Origin: an uncultured Gammaproteobacteria bacterium
GTDB taxonomy: Bacteria; Pseudomonadota; Gammaproteobacteria; UBA6429; Thiohalophilaceae
Length of the DNA stretch: 39,178 nucleotides
Assembly: GCA_913064945.1 (NCBI GenBank)
Contig: CAJYAN010000019.1
Location: forward strand, 1-39,178
Reading direction: 5' to 3'
The stretch's first letter is position 1. Each line of letters opens with the position of its first letter. Below, piece after piece: positions 8,001 to 16,120 of the stretch. Below the pieces are notes generated by a model. It searched no databases, was not told the DNA's origin, and saw only the letters and a program-made list of their open reading frames with translations. A program made the translations under genes and the position numbers.

Positions 8001-8100
8001 TAGTACCTAGTACCTAGTACCTAGTACCTAGTACCTAGTACCTAGTACCTAGTACCTAGTACCTAGTACCTAGTACCTAGTACCTAGTACCTAGTACCTA
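8001..8100. repeat. perfect tandem heptanucleotide array (TAGTACC)14
   Basis: Fourteen uninterrupted copies of TAGTACC plus two bases fill the gap between the nitroreductase stop (8105) and the gluQ leader. Two copies of the same heptad recur near 38232-38246. Perfect identity across 14 units implies recent slippage. The array contains GTAC and CTAG palindromes and is not a CRISPR, since it has no spacers. Confidence 0.97.
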
Positions 8101-8104
8101 TATT

Positions 8105-8770
8105 TTATTCGTACCATTTTGTATATGAATCAACAGGTTCCCGCTCCAGTCGGTACTGGTTCACCGGTTGGCTGGTGTCGGCATAGCCGAGCGACAGGCC
8201 ACAGGCCAGTTTGTCTGTGGCGGGCCAGTCCAGTTGCTGCCGGATCACATCCGGGTAGTCGGCCAGGGAGGCCTGTGGGCAGGTGGCGAGGCCGGTATCG
8301 ACTGCCGCGAGCATGATGTTCTGGATGAACATACCGAGGTCGAGCCAGGAACCCTGTGCCAGTTCGGCGTCGATAAAGACAAACAGACCGATGGGGGCAC
8401 CGAAAAAACGGTAATTGTTGTACCAGGCCTGTTTCTGCTTTTCGGTATCTTCGCGGCGAATGTCCAGGGCGCGATACATGGTCAGTCCGCAGACCTTGCG
8501 ACGATTCCGGTAAGGTTCCTGCCAGTTGGCGGGATAATACTGGTAATCCGGGTTGGGTTCCTGACCGCTGTCCCTGACCTGGATCAGGGCGTCGGTAATG
8601 GCCTGTTTTCGCTGGCCGCTCACCACGGCTACTCGCCAGGGCTGGGTATTGACGCCCGAGGGTGCCCAACGGGCGGTATCGAGAATGTGCGTGATGATCT
8701 CAGTACTGACGGGGCTGTCTAAAAAGGCCCGGCAGGCATAACGTTGTGTAATTGCAGAGGTGGTATCCAT
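8105..8770 (-). CDS. nitroreductase-family flavoprotein
   Basis: This 221-residue protein is of the FMN-dependent nitroreductase fold, likely an NAD(P)H-dependent homodimer. Family marks are the N-terminal ITQRYACRAF, APSGVNTQPWRV at about 36-47 (FMN contact region), and GLATCPQASLADYPDVIRQQ near 155-175, with a C-terminal GLSLGYAD segment. The length is typical. The natural substrate cannot be told; relatives reduce quinones, nitroaromatics or enoates. The stop lies five bases beyond a 14-copy heptad array that separates it from gluQ. It is divergent from the DUF3579 gene. Confidence 0.9.
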   Translation of the reverse strand: MDTTSAITQRYACRAFLDSPVSTEIITHILDTARWAPSGVNTQPWRVAVVSGQRKQAITDALIQVRDSGQEPNPDYQYYPANWQEPYRNRRKVCGLTMYRALDIRREDTEKQKQAWYNNYRFFGAPIGLFVFIDAELAQGSWLDLGMFIQNIMLAAVDTGLATCPQASLADYPDVIRQQLDWPATDKLACGLSLGYADTSQPVNQYRLEREPVDSYTKWYE

Positions 8771-8878
8771 GGCGTTGTCTATTTTTGTATAAAGAATTGT
8801 TACGTTGCTAAAGTTGTTACCCGGCAGGCCGATCTAGAGTACCTGCAGAGGTGAAGCATAACATCTGGGAGCGATGGG

Positions 8879-9187
8879 GTGATCTTGAAAAATTGTGTGG
8901 TGATTGAGGGCGTGAAAGAAGACGGAAATCGCCTGAGGCCGGGCGACTGGATTGAGCGGCTGTCTTCCAGTCTGGCCAGTTTCGGTCATGACCATCGCCT
9001 GCGTTACGACGCCTGTGTACAGCCCTGTATCGTCGAGGGTCAGAAATGTCTGGTGGTGGCACGGGACCTGTCGGAGAGGAATCCGGCGGCCTATGACTTT
9101 ATTATGGATTTTGCCCGTAGTAACCAGCTGCGGTTGCAGCTGGATCGACGCGAGGATGAGCGTGCCTTACAGGTCCAGCCCGCCTGA
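8879..9187 (+). CDS. DUF3579 family protein
   Basis: This 102-residue soluble protein carries the DUF3579 pattern (KNCVVIEGVKEDGNRLRPGDWIERL, then SFGHDHRLRYDACVQPC and AAYDFIMDFARSNQLRL). The function is unknown; the family is conserved in beta- and gammaproteobacteria. The start is taken as GTG at 8879 because GGGAG lies seven bases upstream. The nearby ATG at 8874 is out of frame and stops at once. A TTG two codons later is a possible alternative. A bidirectional terminator follows the stop. Confidence 0.85.
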   Translation: MILKNCVVIEGVKEDGNRLRPGDWIERLSSSLASFGHDHRLRYDACVQPCIVEGQKCLVVARDLSERNPAAYDFIMDFARSNQLRLQLDRREDERALQVQPA

Positions 9188-9206
9188 GCCACGGATAAAT
9201 GAAAAT

Positions 9207-9235
9207 AAAAAAGGGTCCGTCAGGACCCTTTTTTG
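9207..9235. terminator. bidirectional rho-independent terminator
   Basis: An 8-bp perfect stem AAGGGTCC/GGACCCTT (9211-9218 with 9223-9230) with loop GTCA is flanked by A-runs on the left and T-runs on the right. It can therefore stop both the DUF3579 transcript (plus) and the dksA transcript (minus). Confidence 0.92.
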
Positions 9236-9254
9236 TACGACTGGCAAAACGTCC

Positions 9255-9899
9255 TTAGCCGCGGGTGCGTTCTCGAATCTCGTCCAGACTCTTGCAGTCA
9301 ATACAGAGAGTGGCGGTCGGGCGGGCCTCCAGGCGGCGCACACCAATTTCAACGCCACACTGTTCACAGTAGCCATAGTCACCGGAATCGATATTATTTA
9401 ACGATTCTTCAATTTTCTTAATCAGTTTGCGTTCTCGGTCACGGGCACGCAGCTCCATGGCAAATTCTGATTCCTGGGTGGCGCGGTCATTCGGATCCGG
9501 AAAATTGGCCGCTTCATCCTGCATGTGATGCACGGTGCGGTCGACCTCTTCCATAAGCTCCTGTTTCCAGCCACGCAAAATGCCACGGAAGTGGTCTTTC
9601 TGGGCATCGTTCATGTAGTCTTCACCACGTTTCTCGGTGTACGGGGTGAATTGACTGAATTCGCTGGCGCTACTGGCCTGGGGTTTTTTGGCCGCTGCCT
9701 TCTTGCCGGCCGTTTTCTTGGTGGCCGTTTTTTTGGTCGGAGTCTTCTTGGTGGCCACTTTCTTGGTCGCGGCCTTTTTCGCAGGTGCTTTCTTAATCAC
9801 TTTTTTCTTTACAGCCTTTTTCTTGGTTGCAGTCTTCTTCGCTACCGTCTTCTTCTTGGCAGCGACCTTTTTCTTGGCAGTTTTCTTCTTTGCGGACAT
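9255..9899 (-). CDS. dksA: DksA-type transcription factor with histone-H1-like N-terminal tail
   Basis: DksA binds the RNA polymerase secondary channel and works with ppGpp in the stringent response. Residues about 90-214 are nearly canonical DksA: FPDPNDRATQ at the coiled-coil tip, ELRARDRERKLIKKIEESL, and the C4 zinc finger CEQC...CIDC. Residues 2-72 are instead a low-complexity KKK/AKK/TKK-rich tail of the H1/AlgP kind, expected to bind nucleic acid. The 214 residues exceed typical DksA by about 60. The start MSAKKK is chosen because AGGAG lies just upstream of that ATG; an upstream in-frame start at 9971 lacks this support. A bidirectional terminator follows. The tail's antisense strand gives a false hydrophobic frame. 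Confidence 0.93.
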   Translation of the reverse strand: MSAKKKTAKKKVAAKKKTVAKKTATKKKAVKKKVIKKAPAKKAATKKVATKKTPTKKTATKKTAGKKAAAKKPQASSASEFSQFTPYTEKRGEDYMNDAQKDHFRGILRGWKQELMEEVDRTVHHMQDEAANFPDPNDRATQESEFAMELRARDRERKLIKKIEESLNNIDSGDYGYCEQCGVEIGVRRLEARPTATLCIDCKSLDEIRERTRG

Positions 9900-10112
9900 C
9901 GTTTGCTCCTGCTGACCGGTATTCCGTAAAAAACAACGCGCTTTAATACCAGAATAGCCACCCGGCTGCAATAAATACTCGAATTAATCTCACGGTTAAT
10001 TTTACAATATTGTGCTAATTATGTTTATTTACAATAAGTTAACTAGTATTGCTGCATTGGCGTGATGACTGCGGTAATCTAGCGACCTTTTGTGAATGGA
10101 GTATTCAGACGA

Positions 10113-10880
10113 ATGGCATTAGAAGCACTGTTGTTTGATGTGGACGGCACAATGGCGGATACCGAGCGCGATGGTCATCGAATCGCCTTTAACCTGGCCT
10201 TTGCCGACGCAGGACTCGATTGGGACTGGGATGCGCCGTTATATGGCAAACTCCTGAGCGTGACCGGCGGCAAGGAGCGTATCCGCTACTATCTTGATCA
10301 ATTTAATACGGGTTTTGCCCGGCCCGAGGCGCTGGATGATTTTATCGCCGGTCTGCACAAGGCCAAGACGGCACACTACACCAGGCTGCTCGCGCAGGGA
10401 GCCATTCCGCTACGGCCGGGTGTTGAACGCCTGCTTCACGAGGCCCGTGAGGCGGGGCTACGACTGGCGATCGCCACCACCACCACACCGGCGAATGTCG
10501 AGGCCCTGCTGGTCAATACCCTGGGTCGGGAATCCATGGACTGGTTTGAGGTGATTGCGGCAGGGGATATTGTGCCAGCCAAAAAACCGGCCCCGGATAT
10601 CTATACGTATGCCCTAGAACAAATGAACCTGACGGCAGATAAAGGCTTTGCCTTTGAAGACTCGCGTAACGGTATTCTCTCCGCCCAGGCGGCGGACCTG
10701 CCTGTGTTGATCACCGTCAACGGCTATACGGCGGCAGATGACTTTAGTGGTGCGGCACTGGTGTTGAGTGATATGGGTGAGCCGGATGCACCATTCACCG
10801 TCCTGGCGGGCGAGGCGAATGCGATGTCATACGTCAGTATTGATTTAGTGAAGCTGCTACATCAAAGAATGAGTGCCTGA
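10113..10880 (+). CDS. CbbY-like HAD phosphatase
   Basis: HAD-superfamily subfamily IA hydrolase of the CbbY/beta-phosphoglucomutase type, 255 residues. Motif I is FDVDGTMAD (nucleophile D9, acid D11), motif II sits in LAIATTTT, motif III Lys is in VPAKKPAPDIY, and motif IV is FEDSRNG. CbbY of autotrophs removes xylulose-1,5-bisphosphate, a Rubisco inhibitor; whether this protein does so cannot be read from sequence. The ATG at 10113 places motif I at the usual distance; a GTG at 10092 would add seven residues. It lies 6 bp upstream of an aminotransferase gene and is probably co-transcribed. Confidence 0.9.
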   Translation: MALEALLFDVDGTMADTERDGHRIAFNLAFADAGLDWDWDAPLYGKLLSVTGGKERIRYYLDQFNTGFARPEALDDFIAGLHKAKTAHYTRLLAQGAIPLRPGVERLLHEAREAGLRLAIATTTTPANVEALLVNTLGRESMDWFEVIAAGDIVPAKKPAPDIYTYALEQMNLTADKGFAFEDSRNGILSAQAADLPVLITVNGYTAADDFSGAALVLSDMGEPDAPFTVLAGEANAMSYVSIDLVKLLHQRMSA

Positions 10881-10886
10881 GTCGAA

Positions 10887-12044
10887 ATGTCGGTTCACTC
10901 GCGCACGGAGCGTATCGAACCCTTTCGCGTTATGGCATTACTGGCGCGTGCCAAGGAGCTGGAGGCGAGTGGTCGCGATATTGTGCACATGGAAGTGGGT
11001 GAACCGGACTTCGCCACACCCCAGACGATTATCGATGCCGGTCAGGCCTTTCTGGCCACGGGGCAAATTCATTACACCGCCGCATGCGGTCTGCCTGCCT
11101 TACGTGAAAAGATTGCCTGGTATTATCAACAGCAATATGGCGTTGGTGTCTCCGCGCAGCGTATTGTCATTACGCCGGGTGCCTCGGGGGCCTTGCTGTT
11201 AGCCATTGGTGCCTTGCTGGAGCAGGGTGAGTCATTACTACTGGCAGACCCCGGTTATCCCTGTAATCGTAACTTTGCCTGGTTTTTAAATGCCGAAGTT
11301 CAGAGTGTACCGGTGCAGGCATCCAGCCATTATCAATTAACGGCCGACGTGATCGCGCAACACTGGCAGGCGCAAACCCGCGCCGTGTTACTGGCCTCGC
11401 CGTCGAATCCCACCGGTACCATTATCGAGGCCGATGAACTCGATCGAATCGTGCAAACTGTCCACCCGAAACAGGGTCACGTGATTGTCGATGAGATCTA
11501 TCACGGTCTGGTCTATGACACACAGGTGCCGACCGCACTGTCGGTCAGCGATGATGTCTTTGTCATTAACAGTTTTTCCAAATACTTTGGTATGACGGGC
11601 TGGCGTCTGGGCTGGATGGTAGTGCCGGAGAAGTATGTCGAGGTTGTGGACCGGTTGGCGCAGAATCTATTTCTGGCCGCACCAACGCTGGCACAACATG
11701 CGGCACTCGTTGCCTTTGATGAGGACACTCGGGTAATTCTTGAACAGCGTCGAGCGGCTTTTCAACAGCGGCGGGATTTTTTGTTACCTGCCTTGCGCGA
11801 CATCGGGTTTGATATTCCCGTGACCCCTCAAGGCGCGTTTTATTTGTATGCCAACGCCAGTCATTTTACCGATAATAGCGAACAGTTTTGCAACGACCTG
11901 CTGGAAAATATCGGTGTTGCCATTACACCGGGGACGGATTTTGGTAAATACAAGTCGAATCAACATGTGCGTTTTGCCTATACGACGTCATTGGAAAAAC
12001 TGCAAAAAGGTATTGATCGTCTGGCAAGGTATTTGGGTAATTAA
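10887..12044 (+). CDS. class I/II PLP-dependent aminotransferase
   Basis: This 385-residue fold-type I aminotransferase has family marks EVGEPDFATP near the N-terminus, a SPSNPTGT motif, VDEIYHGL (Asp/Tyr contacting PLP), and the Schiff-base Lys232 in SFSKYFGMTGWRLGW. The substrate is not determined; relatives are annotated as aspartate or alanine transaminase-like, or succinyldiaminopimelate aminotransferase. It follows the CbbY-like gene by 6 bp with no strong Shine-Dalgarno, consistent with translational coupling. A MITE-like element begins 12 bp after its stop. Confidence 0.92.
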   Translation: MSVHSRTERIEPFRVMALLARAKELEASGRDIVHMEVGEPDFATPQTIIDAGQAFLATGQIHYTAACGLPALREKIAWYYQQQYGVGVSAQRIVITPGASGALLLAIGALLEQGESLLLADPGYPCNRNFAWFLNAEVQSVPVQASSHYQLTADVIAQHWQAQTRAVLLASPSNPTGTIIEADELDRIVQTVHPKQGHVIVDEIYHGLVYDTQVPTALSVSDDVFVINSFSKYFGMTGWRLGWMVVPEKYVEVVDRLAQNLFLAAPTLAQHAALVAFDEDTRVILEQRRAAFQQRRDFLLPALRDIGFDIPVTPQGAFYLYANASHFTDNSEQFCNDLLENIGVAITPGTDFGKYKSNQHVRFAYTTSLEKLQKGIDRLARYLGN

Positions 12045-12055
12045 ATAAAGAGCGT

Positions 12056-12219
12056 TTAACGCAAAGACTGATGATACAAAACACATCGTATGGATTTTTT
12101 TATCCTGAATTTACTGCACTAAAGCTTCTCCCCTTGACCATAGTTACACGCCTGCAAAGCTCAATGATATGATCAGATATTCAGTAAATATAAGTCTTTT
12201 TTTTGCGCCTTGGCGTTAA
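12056..12219. mobile_element. MITE-like element, copy C
   Basis: Ends TTAACGCAAAGAC on the left and TTGCGCCTTGGCGTTAA on the right form terminal inverted repeats about 160 bp apart. The same ends bound two elements between zipA and ligA (24152-24308 and 24318-24477). The interior is non-coding and AT-rich. It occupies most of the 326-bp gap between the aminotransferase and the ATP-grasp gene; no gene is supported in the remainder. Confidence 0.65.
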
Positions 12220-12370
12220 GACATGTATTTGCTGCCCACACCGTGGGTATGGTGGTAATAGTTTAGAGGCTGATGAACACCAGGCTACCGATGTAGAGCA
12301 GTCCCACCAGAAAACTTTCCCAGCTAGTGTTATTCAAGAGGAACAGTATTGTAGTGCCAGCACTAAAAAA

Positions 12371-13321
12371 CTAGACGGTATTGACGCCGAAGTGTTGTCG
12401 GGCAAATTGTATGCGTGATGCAGTATCGGTTAGCGAATCGATATGTTGTTCAACCAGTTGTAGACGATGCAATAAGCCACTGCTATTGGCAATTTGAATG
12501 TTGAGGCCGGGACGGGCATTCAATTCGAGTACCAGAGGCCCCTTGTCTCGGTCCAGGACTATATCGACACCCTGATAGCCCAGGCCGGTCATTTCATAAC
12601 ACTGTGCGGCAATTTCCAGGATGCTATCCCAGTGCGGTACCTGAATTTTCTCCAGATGTGTCCCGGTGTCGGGATGTTCGCTAATGATATGATTTTTCAG
12701 GACGGCAGTGAGGGTTTTTCCCGTGGCGATATCAATACCGGCGCCAATAGCGCCCTGATGTAGATTGGCCTTGCCGTCGGAAGTGCGTGTCGGTAAGCGC
12801 ACCATGGCCATGACAGGCACACCGAGCAGAATAATAATACGTATGTCCGGTACGCCAAGATAGGTAATGTTTTCAAAAACTGGATCAAACTGCACGCGGT
12901 ATTCGATTAAAGCCTTATCGGGTTGCCCGCCAAGGCTGTACAGACCACTCAGGACGTTCGAGACGTGATGTTGTATTTCACTCTGTGACAAGAGGGCGCC
13001 GCTGGCTTTCTGGTACTGGCCCATGCGGCGTCCGGTAATCACGACAATGCCATCACCACCGGAACCCTGTGCGGGTTTGATGACGAACTCGGAGTATTGT
13101 TCAAGAATCGCCGGTAGCCCCTTGATCTGGTGCTCGATTTCCACCGTGTAATAGAGTTCCGGGGTAGCAATGCCGGCCTGAAATGCCAATTGTTTGGTTT
13201 GTGCCTTATCGTCGACCAGGGGATAGAGCCGACGTGGATTGTAACGCAGGGTGTAATCCGCGTTACGTTTATTGATGCCGATGACACCAGCTTTATGCAA
13301 GTTTTTGATTAAGCCCAACAT
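12371..13321 (-). CDS. alpha-L-glutamate ligase-related ATP-grasp protein (RimK-like)
   Basis: This 316-residue ATP-grasp amidoligase is related to RimK. Marks are EFVIKPAQGSGGDGI near 95-110 (ATP-binding Lys and Gly-rich loop) and the metal-binding C-terminal VLELNARPGLNIQIAN. RimK-like enzymes join amino acids, often glutamate, to peptide or other acceptors; the acceptor here is unknown. It is the last gene of a three-gene minus-strand operon with an inactive transglutaminase-7TM protein (5 bp upstream) and a retropepsin-like protease. This is a recurrent proteobacterial trio whose ligase and protease are thought to act on the same modified substrate. Confidence 0.92.
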   Translation of the reverse strand: MLGLIKNLHKAGVIGINKRNADYTLRYNPRRLYPLVDDKAQTKQLAFQAGIATPELYYTVEIEHQIKGLPAILEQYSEFVIKPAQGSGGDGIVVITGRRMGQYQKASGALLSQSEIQHHVSNVLSGLYSLGGQPDKALIEYRVQFDPVFENITYLGVPDIRIIILLGVPVMAMVRLPTRTSDGKANLHQGAIGAGIDIATGKTLTAVLKNHIISEHPDTGTHLEKIQVPHWDSILEIAAQCYEMTGLGYQGVDIVLDRDKGPLVLELNARPGLNIQIANSSGLLHRLQLVEQHIDSLTDTASRIQFARQHFGVNTV

Positions 13322-13326
13322 GTCGC

Positions 13327-14856
13327 CTATCTCGCCGCCAGGACTTTAAAACGAAAAATCTCCAGTAGTCGATAACCACTATAGCGGCCTAACAGCAGGG
13401 TAATCGCCAGAACGATGAGCAACAGTTCCGGGAAAATGAATAACAGGTAGCGTACTAGTTCGATGTTCATGACCAGAAATGCCAGCACCGCGACGATCAG
13501 ACTGCCTATCCCCTGCTTTAGTGATTCTCTGGCGCCGCGTTCATCCCAGATGATACTCATGCGTTCGATGGTCATGGTCAGAATAACCATCGGGAAGAGG
13601 GCAACGGAAAGCCCTGAGTGGATACCGAGTTTATGGCTAAAGAGACTGATGGCCAGCATCAGGACTATGACGGTAATCAATACTGCCGCCAGACGTGGTA
13701 CCAGGAGTAATTTAAGTTGCTCCAGGTAAAAGCGTATGCCAAGGCCCATGCTGACAACAAGGCTGAACAGAATAACGCCCCAAAGTAATTGCGTTTCCCG
13801 AAAGGCCATGGCAATTAACACCGGCATAAATGTACCAAAGGTTTTTATCCCAATAATGTTTCGTAATAGCACCAGTAACAGCACACCAATGGGCACCGTT
13901 AATAGCACGCGATAAACATTCTGGGTATCGAGGGGAAGCGCAAGCAAGGAAAATTCATATAAAAAAGGTCGTATGGCCTTTTGCCGCCACAGGGCTGAAA
14001 TAAGTGCGGACTCATCATTACGGCTTACCGCCGTTTTAACTGAAACCAGTTTGCCACCAGTAACGTTGGCGATGGATTTATCACCACGCCACCAGGGGAG
14101 ATAGTTCTCAGGTATTTCGGGTTGACCTGTAGCCGCGTTGTAACTCTTCCATTCGTGTGTATGGTAAACCTCCAGCCAACGTACGTATTTTGTATGGCGG
14201 TCAAAGTCGACTAACTGAATGCCATTGACAATACGTGCGGGGATATTTTCGATCGCCAACAGTTGTGTGGCGACTTCGAGTCGTTGCACGGTGGTTGCCT
14301 TCGGTCTGATTAATATTGACAAAGGATCGTTTGCACCCTGCGTGACTGGCTTATTCAAACGGACAATAATTTCACGAATAAAACTTTCATTGTCAGCAGA
14401 TTTGTTTTTGGCCTCAGCAATAATGGCGTTCGCCGCGACACGCTGTGCTTCAACATATTCAATCTCGGGTACTTTTGGCGTTGTGAGTTTTGTTTCTATC
14501 GAATCAGTTCTAGGGCGAACGGTCGCTTTATAATACAGTACCTGTTCACCAGTGGCGTGACGAATGGTCCAGGCCGCCTGACGGTTGCCTGCCTTACGCT
14601 TGATATCCAGACCGTAACCGGAGGAAATGAATTCCTCATCCGTAATGGAAAACCGGTGATTACCTCTGGGGATAGAGAGTTGTACCTTGGCGGGCCCTTC
14701 CGCTGAGGTGTAGAGTACTTTGGCTTCAATATTCCAGATTTGTGCCTGTTTTTCCGGAATAACGGGAAACTTTAAGACCAGTGATTTATAGAGAAATAAG
14801 CCGGCACCCAACAGACATAGGCAACCGGCGAGCCAGTAAAGATGTTTGTTATTCAT
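13327..14856 (-). CDS. inactive transglutaminase fused to seven transmembrane helices
   Basis: This 509-residue inner-membrane protein has a single N-terminal helix (about 7-27), then a periplasmic region with an inactive transglutaminase-like domain (about 150-280), then a bundle of hydrophobic helices from about 315 to 500, starting near VYRVLLTVPIGVLLLVLL. It matches the Pfam families described as an inactive transglutaminase joined to 7TM helices. The gene overlaps the upstream protease gene by 8 bp and precedes the ATP-grasp gene by 5 bp, implying coupled expression. It probably presents or senses a peptide substrate across the membrane; no enzymatic activity is expected. Confidence 0.9.
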   Translation of the reverse strand: MNNKHLYWLAGCLCLLGAGLFLYKSLVLKFPVIPEKQAQIWNIEAKVLYTSAEGPAKVQLSIPRGNHRFSITDEEFISSGYGLDIKRKAGNRQAAWTIRHATGEQVLYYKATVRPRTDSIETKLTTPKVPEIEYVEAQRVAANAIIAEAKNKSADNESFIREIIVRLNKPVTQGANDPLSILIRPKATTVQRLEVATQLLAIENIPARIVNGIQLVDFDRHTKYVRWLEVYHTHEWKSYNAATGQPEIPENYLPWWRGDKSIANVTGGKLVSVKTAVSRNDESALISALWRQKAIRPFLYEFSLLALPLDTQNVYRVLLTVPIGVLLLVLLRNIIGIKTFGTFMPVLIAMAFRETQLLWGVILFSLVVSMGLGIRFYLEQLKLLLVPRLAAVLITVIVLMLAISLFSHKLGIHSGLSVALFPMVILTMTIERMSIIWDERGARESLKQGIGSLIVAVLAFLVMNIELVRYLLFIFPELLLIVLAITLLLGRYSGYRLLEIFRFKVLAAR

Positions 14857-15349
14857 TTATGATTGCTCTTTTACAGCGTGGTTTGTTCATAAAGGTTCTC
14901 CCCGGGTCTATGGTGTGGGTGCCTTCCAGAAAGCGTCGGCCGATTAAAAGTGGGTAATTGAGACCGGTACGGTCAACGAGGTTGATTTCCGTTTCCTTAA
15001 AAACGTCGCCCAGACATATGCCCATCTTGACAACGAAGCGCTGCTGGCTTTCACCAAAATGCCGCTTGATCTTGACCGTGTGAAGAATTTTGCGTTCATA
15101 CCATTTTAATTCGCCGGTTGTACTCATGACACTAAAGCGCACCCACTTTTCGCCATCACGTTTGATCGGGGTGACACAGTTACAGTTGATGGAGGAGGAC
15201 GTGGCACCGCTATCGATCTTTGCCTTGATGAGGAGTCCGCCGGGATAGAGACGGGCATTTTCAACCCAGCCGACCATCTCCTTGGCAGACAGGGTCTGCG
15301 GTAGTAGTACAATGCCAATGAGAAAGCATACTGGCAGGTATTTGAACAT
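14849..15349 (-). CDS. exported retropepsin-like aspartic protease (PF05618 family)
   Basis: This 166-residue protein has a signal peptide (MFKYLPVCFLIGIVLLPQTLSA) and a single retropepsin-like domain. The active motif is AKIDSGATSSS near 43-53 (DSGA), with the supporting hydrophobic-Gly element YPLLIGRRFLEG near 132-143. The family was earlier named ATP-dependent zinc protease (PF05618), but the motif is aspartyl-protease-like. It likely acts in the periplasm, probably as a dimer. It is the first gene of the operon with the transglutaminase-7TM and RimK-like ligase genes. Confidence 0.9.
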   Translation of the reverse strand: MFKYLPVCFLIGIVLLPQTLSAKEMVGWVENARLYPGGLLIKAKIDSGATSSSINCNCVTPIKRDGEKWVRFSVMSTTGELKWYERKILHTVKIKRHFGESQQRFVVKMGICLGDVFKETEINLVDRTGLNYPLLIGRRFLEGTHTIDPGRTFMNKPRCKRAIINE

Positions 15350-15382
15350 AGTGCAGGCCTTTATCGGTTTAAGAACGACCGG

Positions 15383-16120
15383 CTAAGTATGTTCGCTAAT
15401 TTTAATTTGTTCAACACGCATGCGAGTGGCGCCAGCGACGGCCATGGGCATGACAAAAAAATTCACTAGCGGGATCATAGTGGCCAGGGTAGCGGCACCG
15501 CCAAAACCCAGCGCCAGCCAGCGGTGTTGTTTGAGTGTCGCCCTGATTTCCGCAAAGCCATACCCATGATTTCCTAAAGGGTAGTCGCCATATTCAATGG
15601 CCAGCATCCAGGCACCAAACCAGGCCCACAGCAGGGGCGAAATAAAATTCAGGCCGGGGATTACTGTAATAATCAGCAGGGGAATGAGCCACAACAGCGC
15701 ATAGAGGATTTTGCTGATCTCACTTTTGATCGACTTAACGATCTCGGCGGGCAGACTTAAGTCACCGCCGGCGGGTTTTTGTCCCGTCAGGTGCAACTCG
15801 ACGGCGGCGGCGAGATAACTGTTAAAGGGGGCACCGACCAGGTTGGCAATGACGGTAAAACTGAAAAAGATCAGCAAAGCGGCCAGCAAGGCGAAGATGA
15901 CCCACAATAGCCAGGTCAGCCATGACAGCCAGTTCGGTAGGGAAGGGGTTAGCCAATCAATAAATACACCAAATTGATCGGAGAGCAACCAGATTAAGCC
16001 GGTAAATAAAATGATATTAATCAGTAAGGGTATGATGACATAGCGTTTAATGCCGGGCTTGTTGAGTAACGCGAAGCCTTTTAGTAAATAACCTGCGCCG
16101 TTGCTAAAATCTTTAATCAT
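15383..16120 (-). CDS. cysZ: sulfate transporter CysZ
   Basis: This 245-residue inner-membrane protein of the CysZ/EI24 family allows sulfate entry for cysteine synthesis. Four or more hydrophobic segments are seen (about 25-47, 65-95, 140-165, 205-230), separated by an amphipathic middle region. Characteristic pieces are NLVGAPFNSYLA and the C-terminal MIPLVNFFVMPMAVAGAT. Its ATG overlaps the TGA of the upstream FGGY kinase by four bases (ATGA), so it is translationally coupled to it. This pairing with a pentulose kinase has no obvious metabolic logic. Confidence 0.92.
   Translation of the reverse strand: MIKDFSNGAGYLLKGFALLNKPGIKRYVIIPLLINIILFTGLIWLLSDQFGVFIDWLTPSLPNWLSWLTWLLWVIFALLAALLIFFSFTVIANLVGAPFNSYLAAAVELHLTGQKPAGGDLSLPAEIVKSIKSEISKILYALLWLIPLLIITVIPGLNFISPLLWAWFGAWMLAIEYGDYPLGNHGYGFAEIRATLKQHRWLALGFGGAATLATMIPLVNFFVMPMAVAGATRMRVEQIKISEHT

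Noticed and set aside
8001-8100. Possible CRISPR array
   Set aside because: The units are contiguous seven-base repeats with no spacers and no cas genes nearby.
9688-9915. Plus-strand frame resembling a membrane protein (repeated FLVAVFLV-like segments)
   Set aside because: It is the antisense of the lysine-rich DksA tail; complementary AAG/AAA codons read as Phe/Leu.
12203-12418. 71-codon plus-strand frame after the MITE-like element
   Set aside because: Starts within the repeat, overlaps the 3' end of the ATP-grasp gene and has no family likeness.
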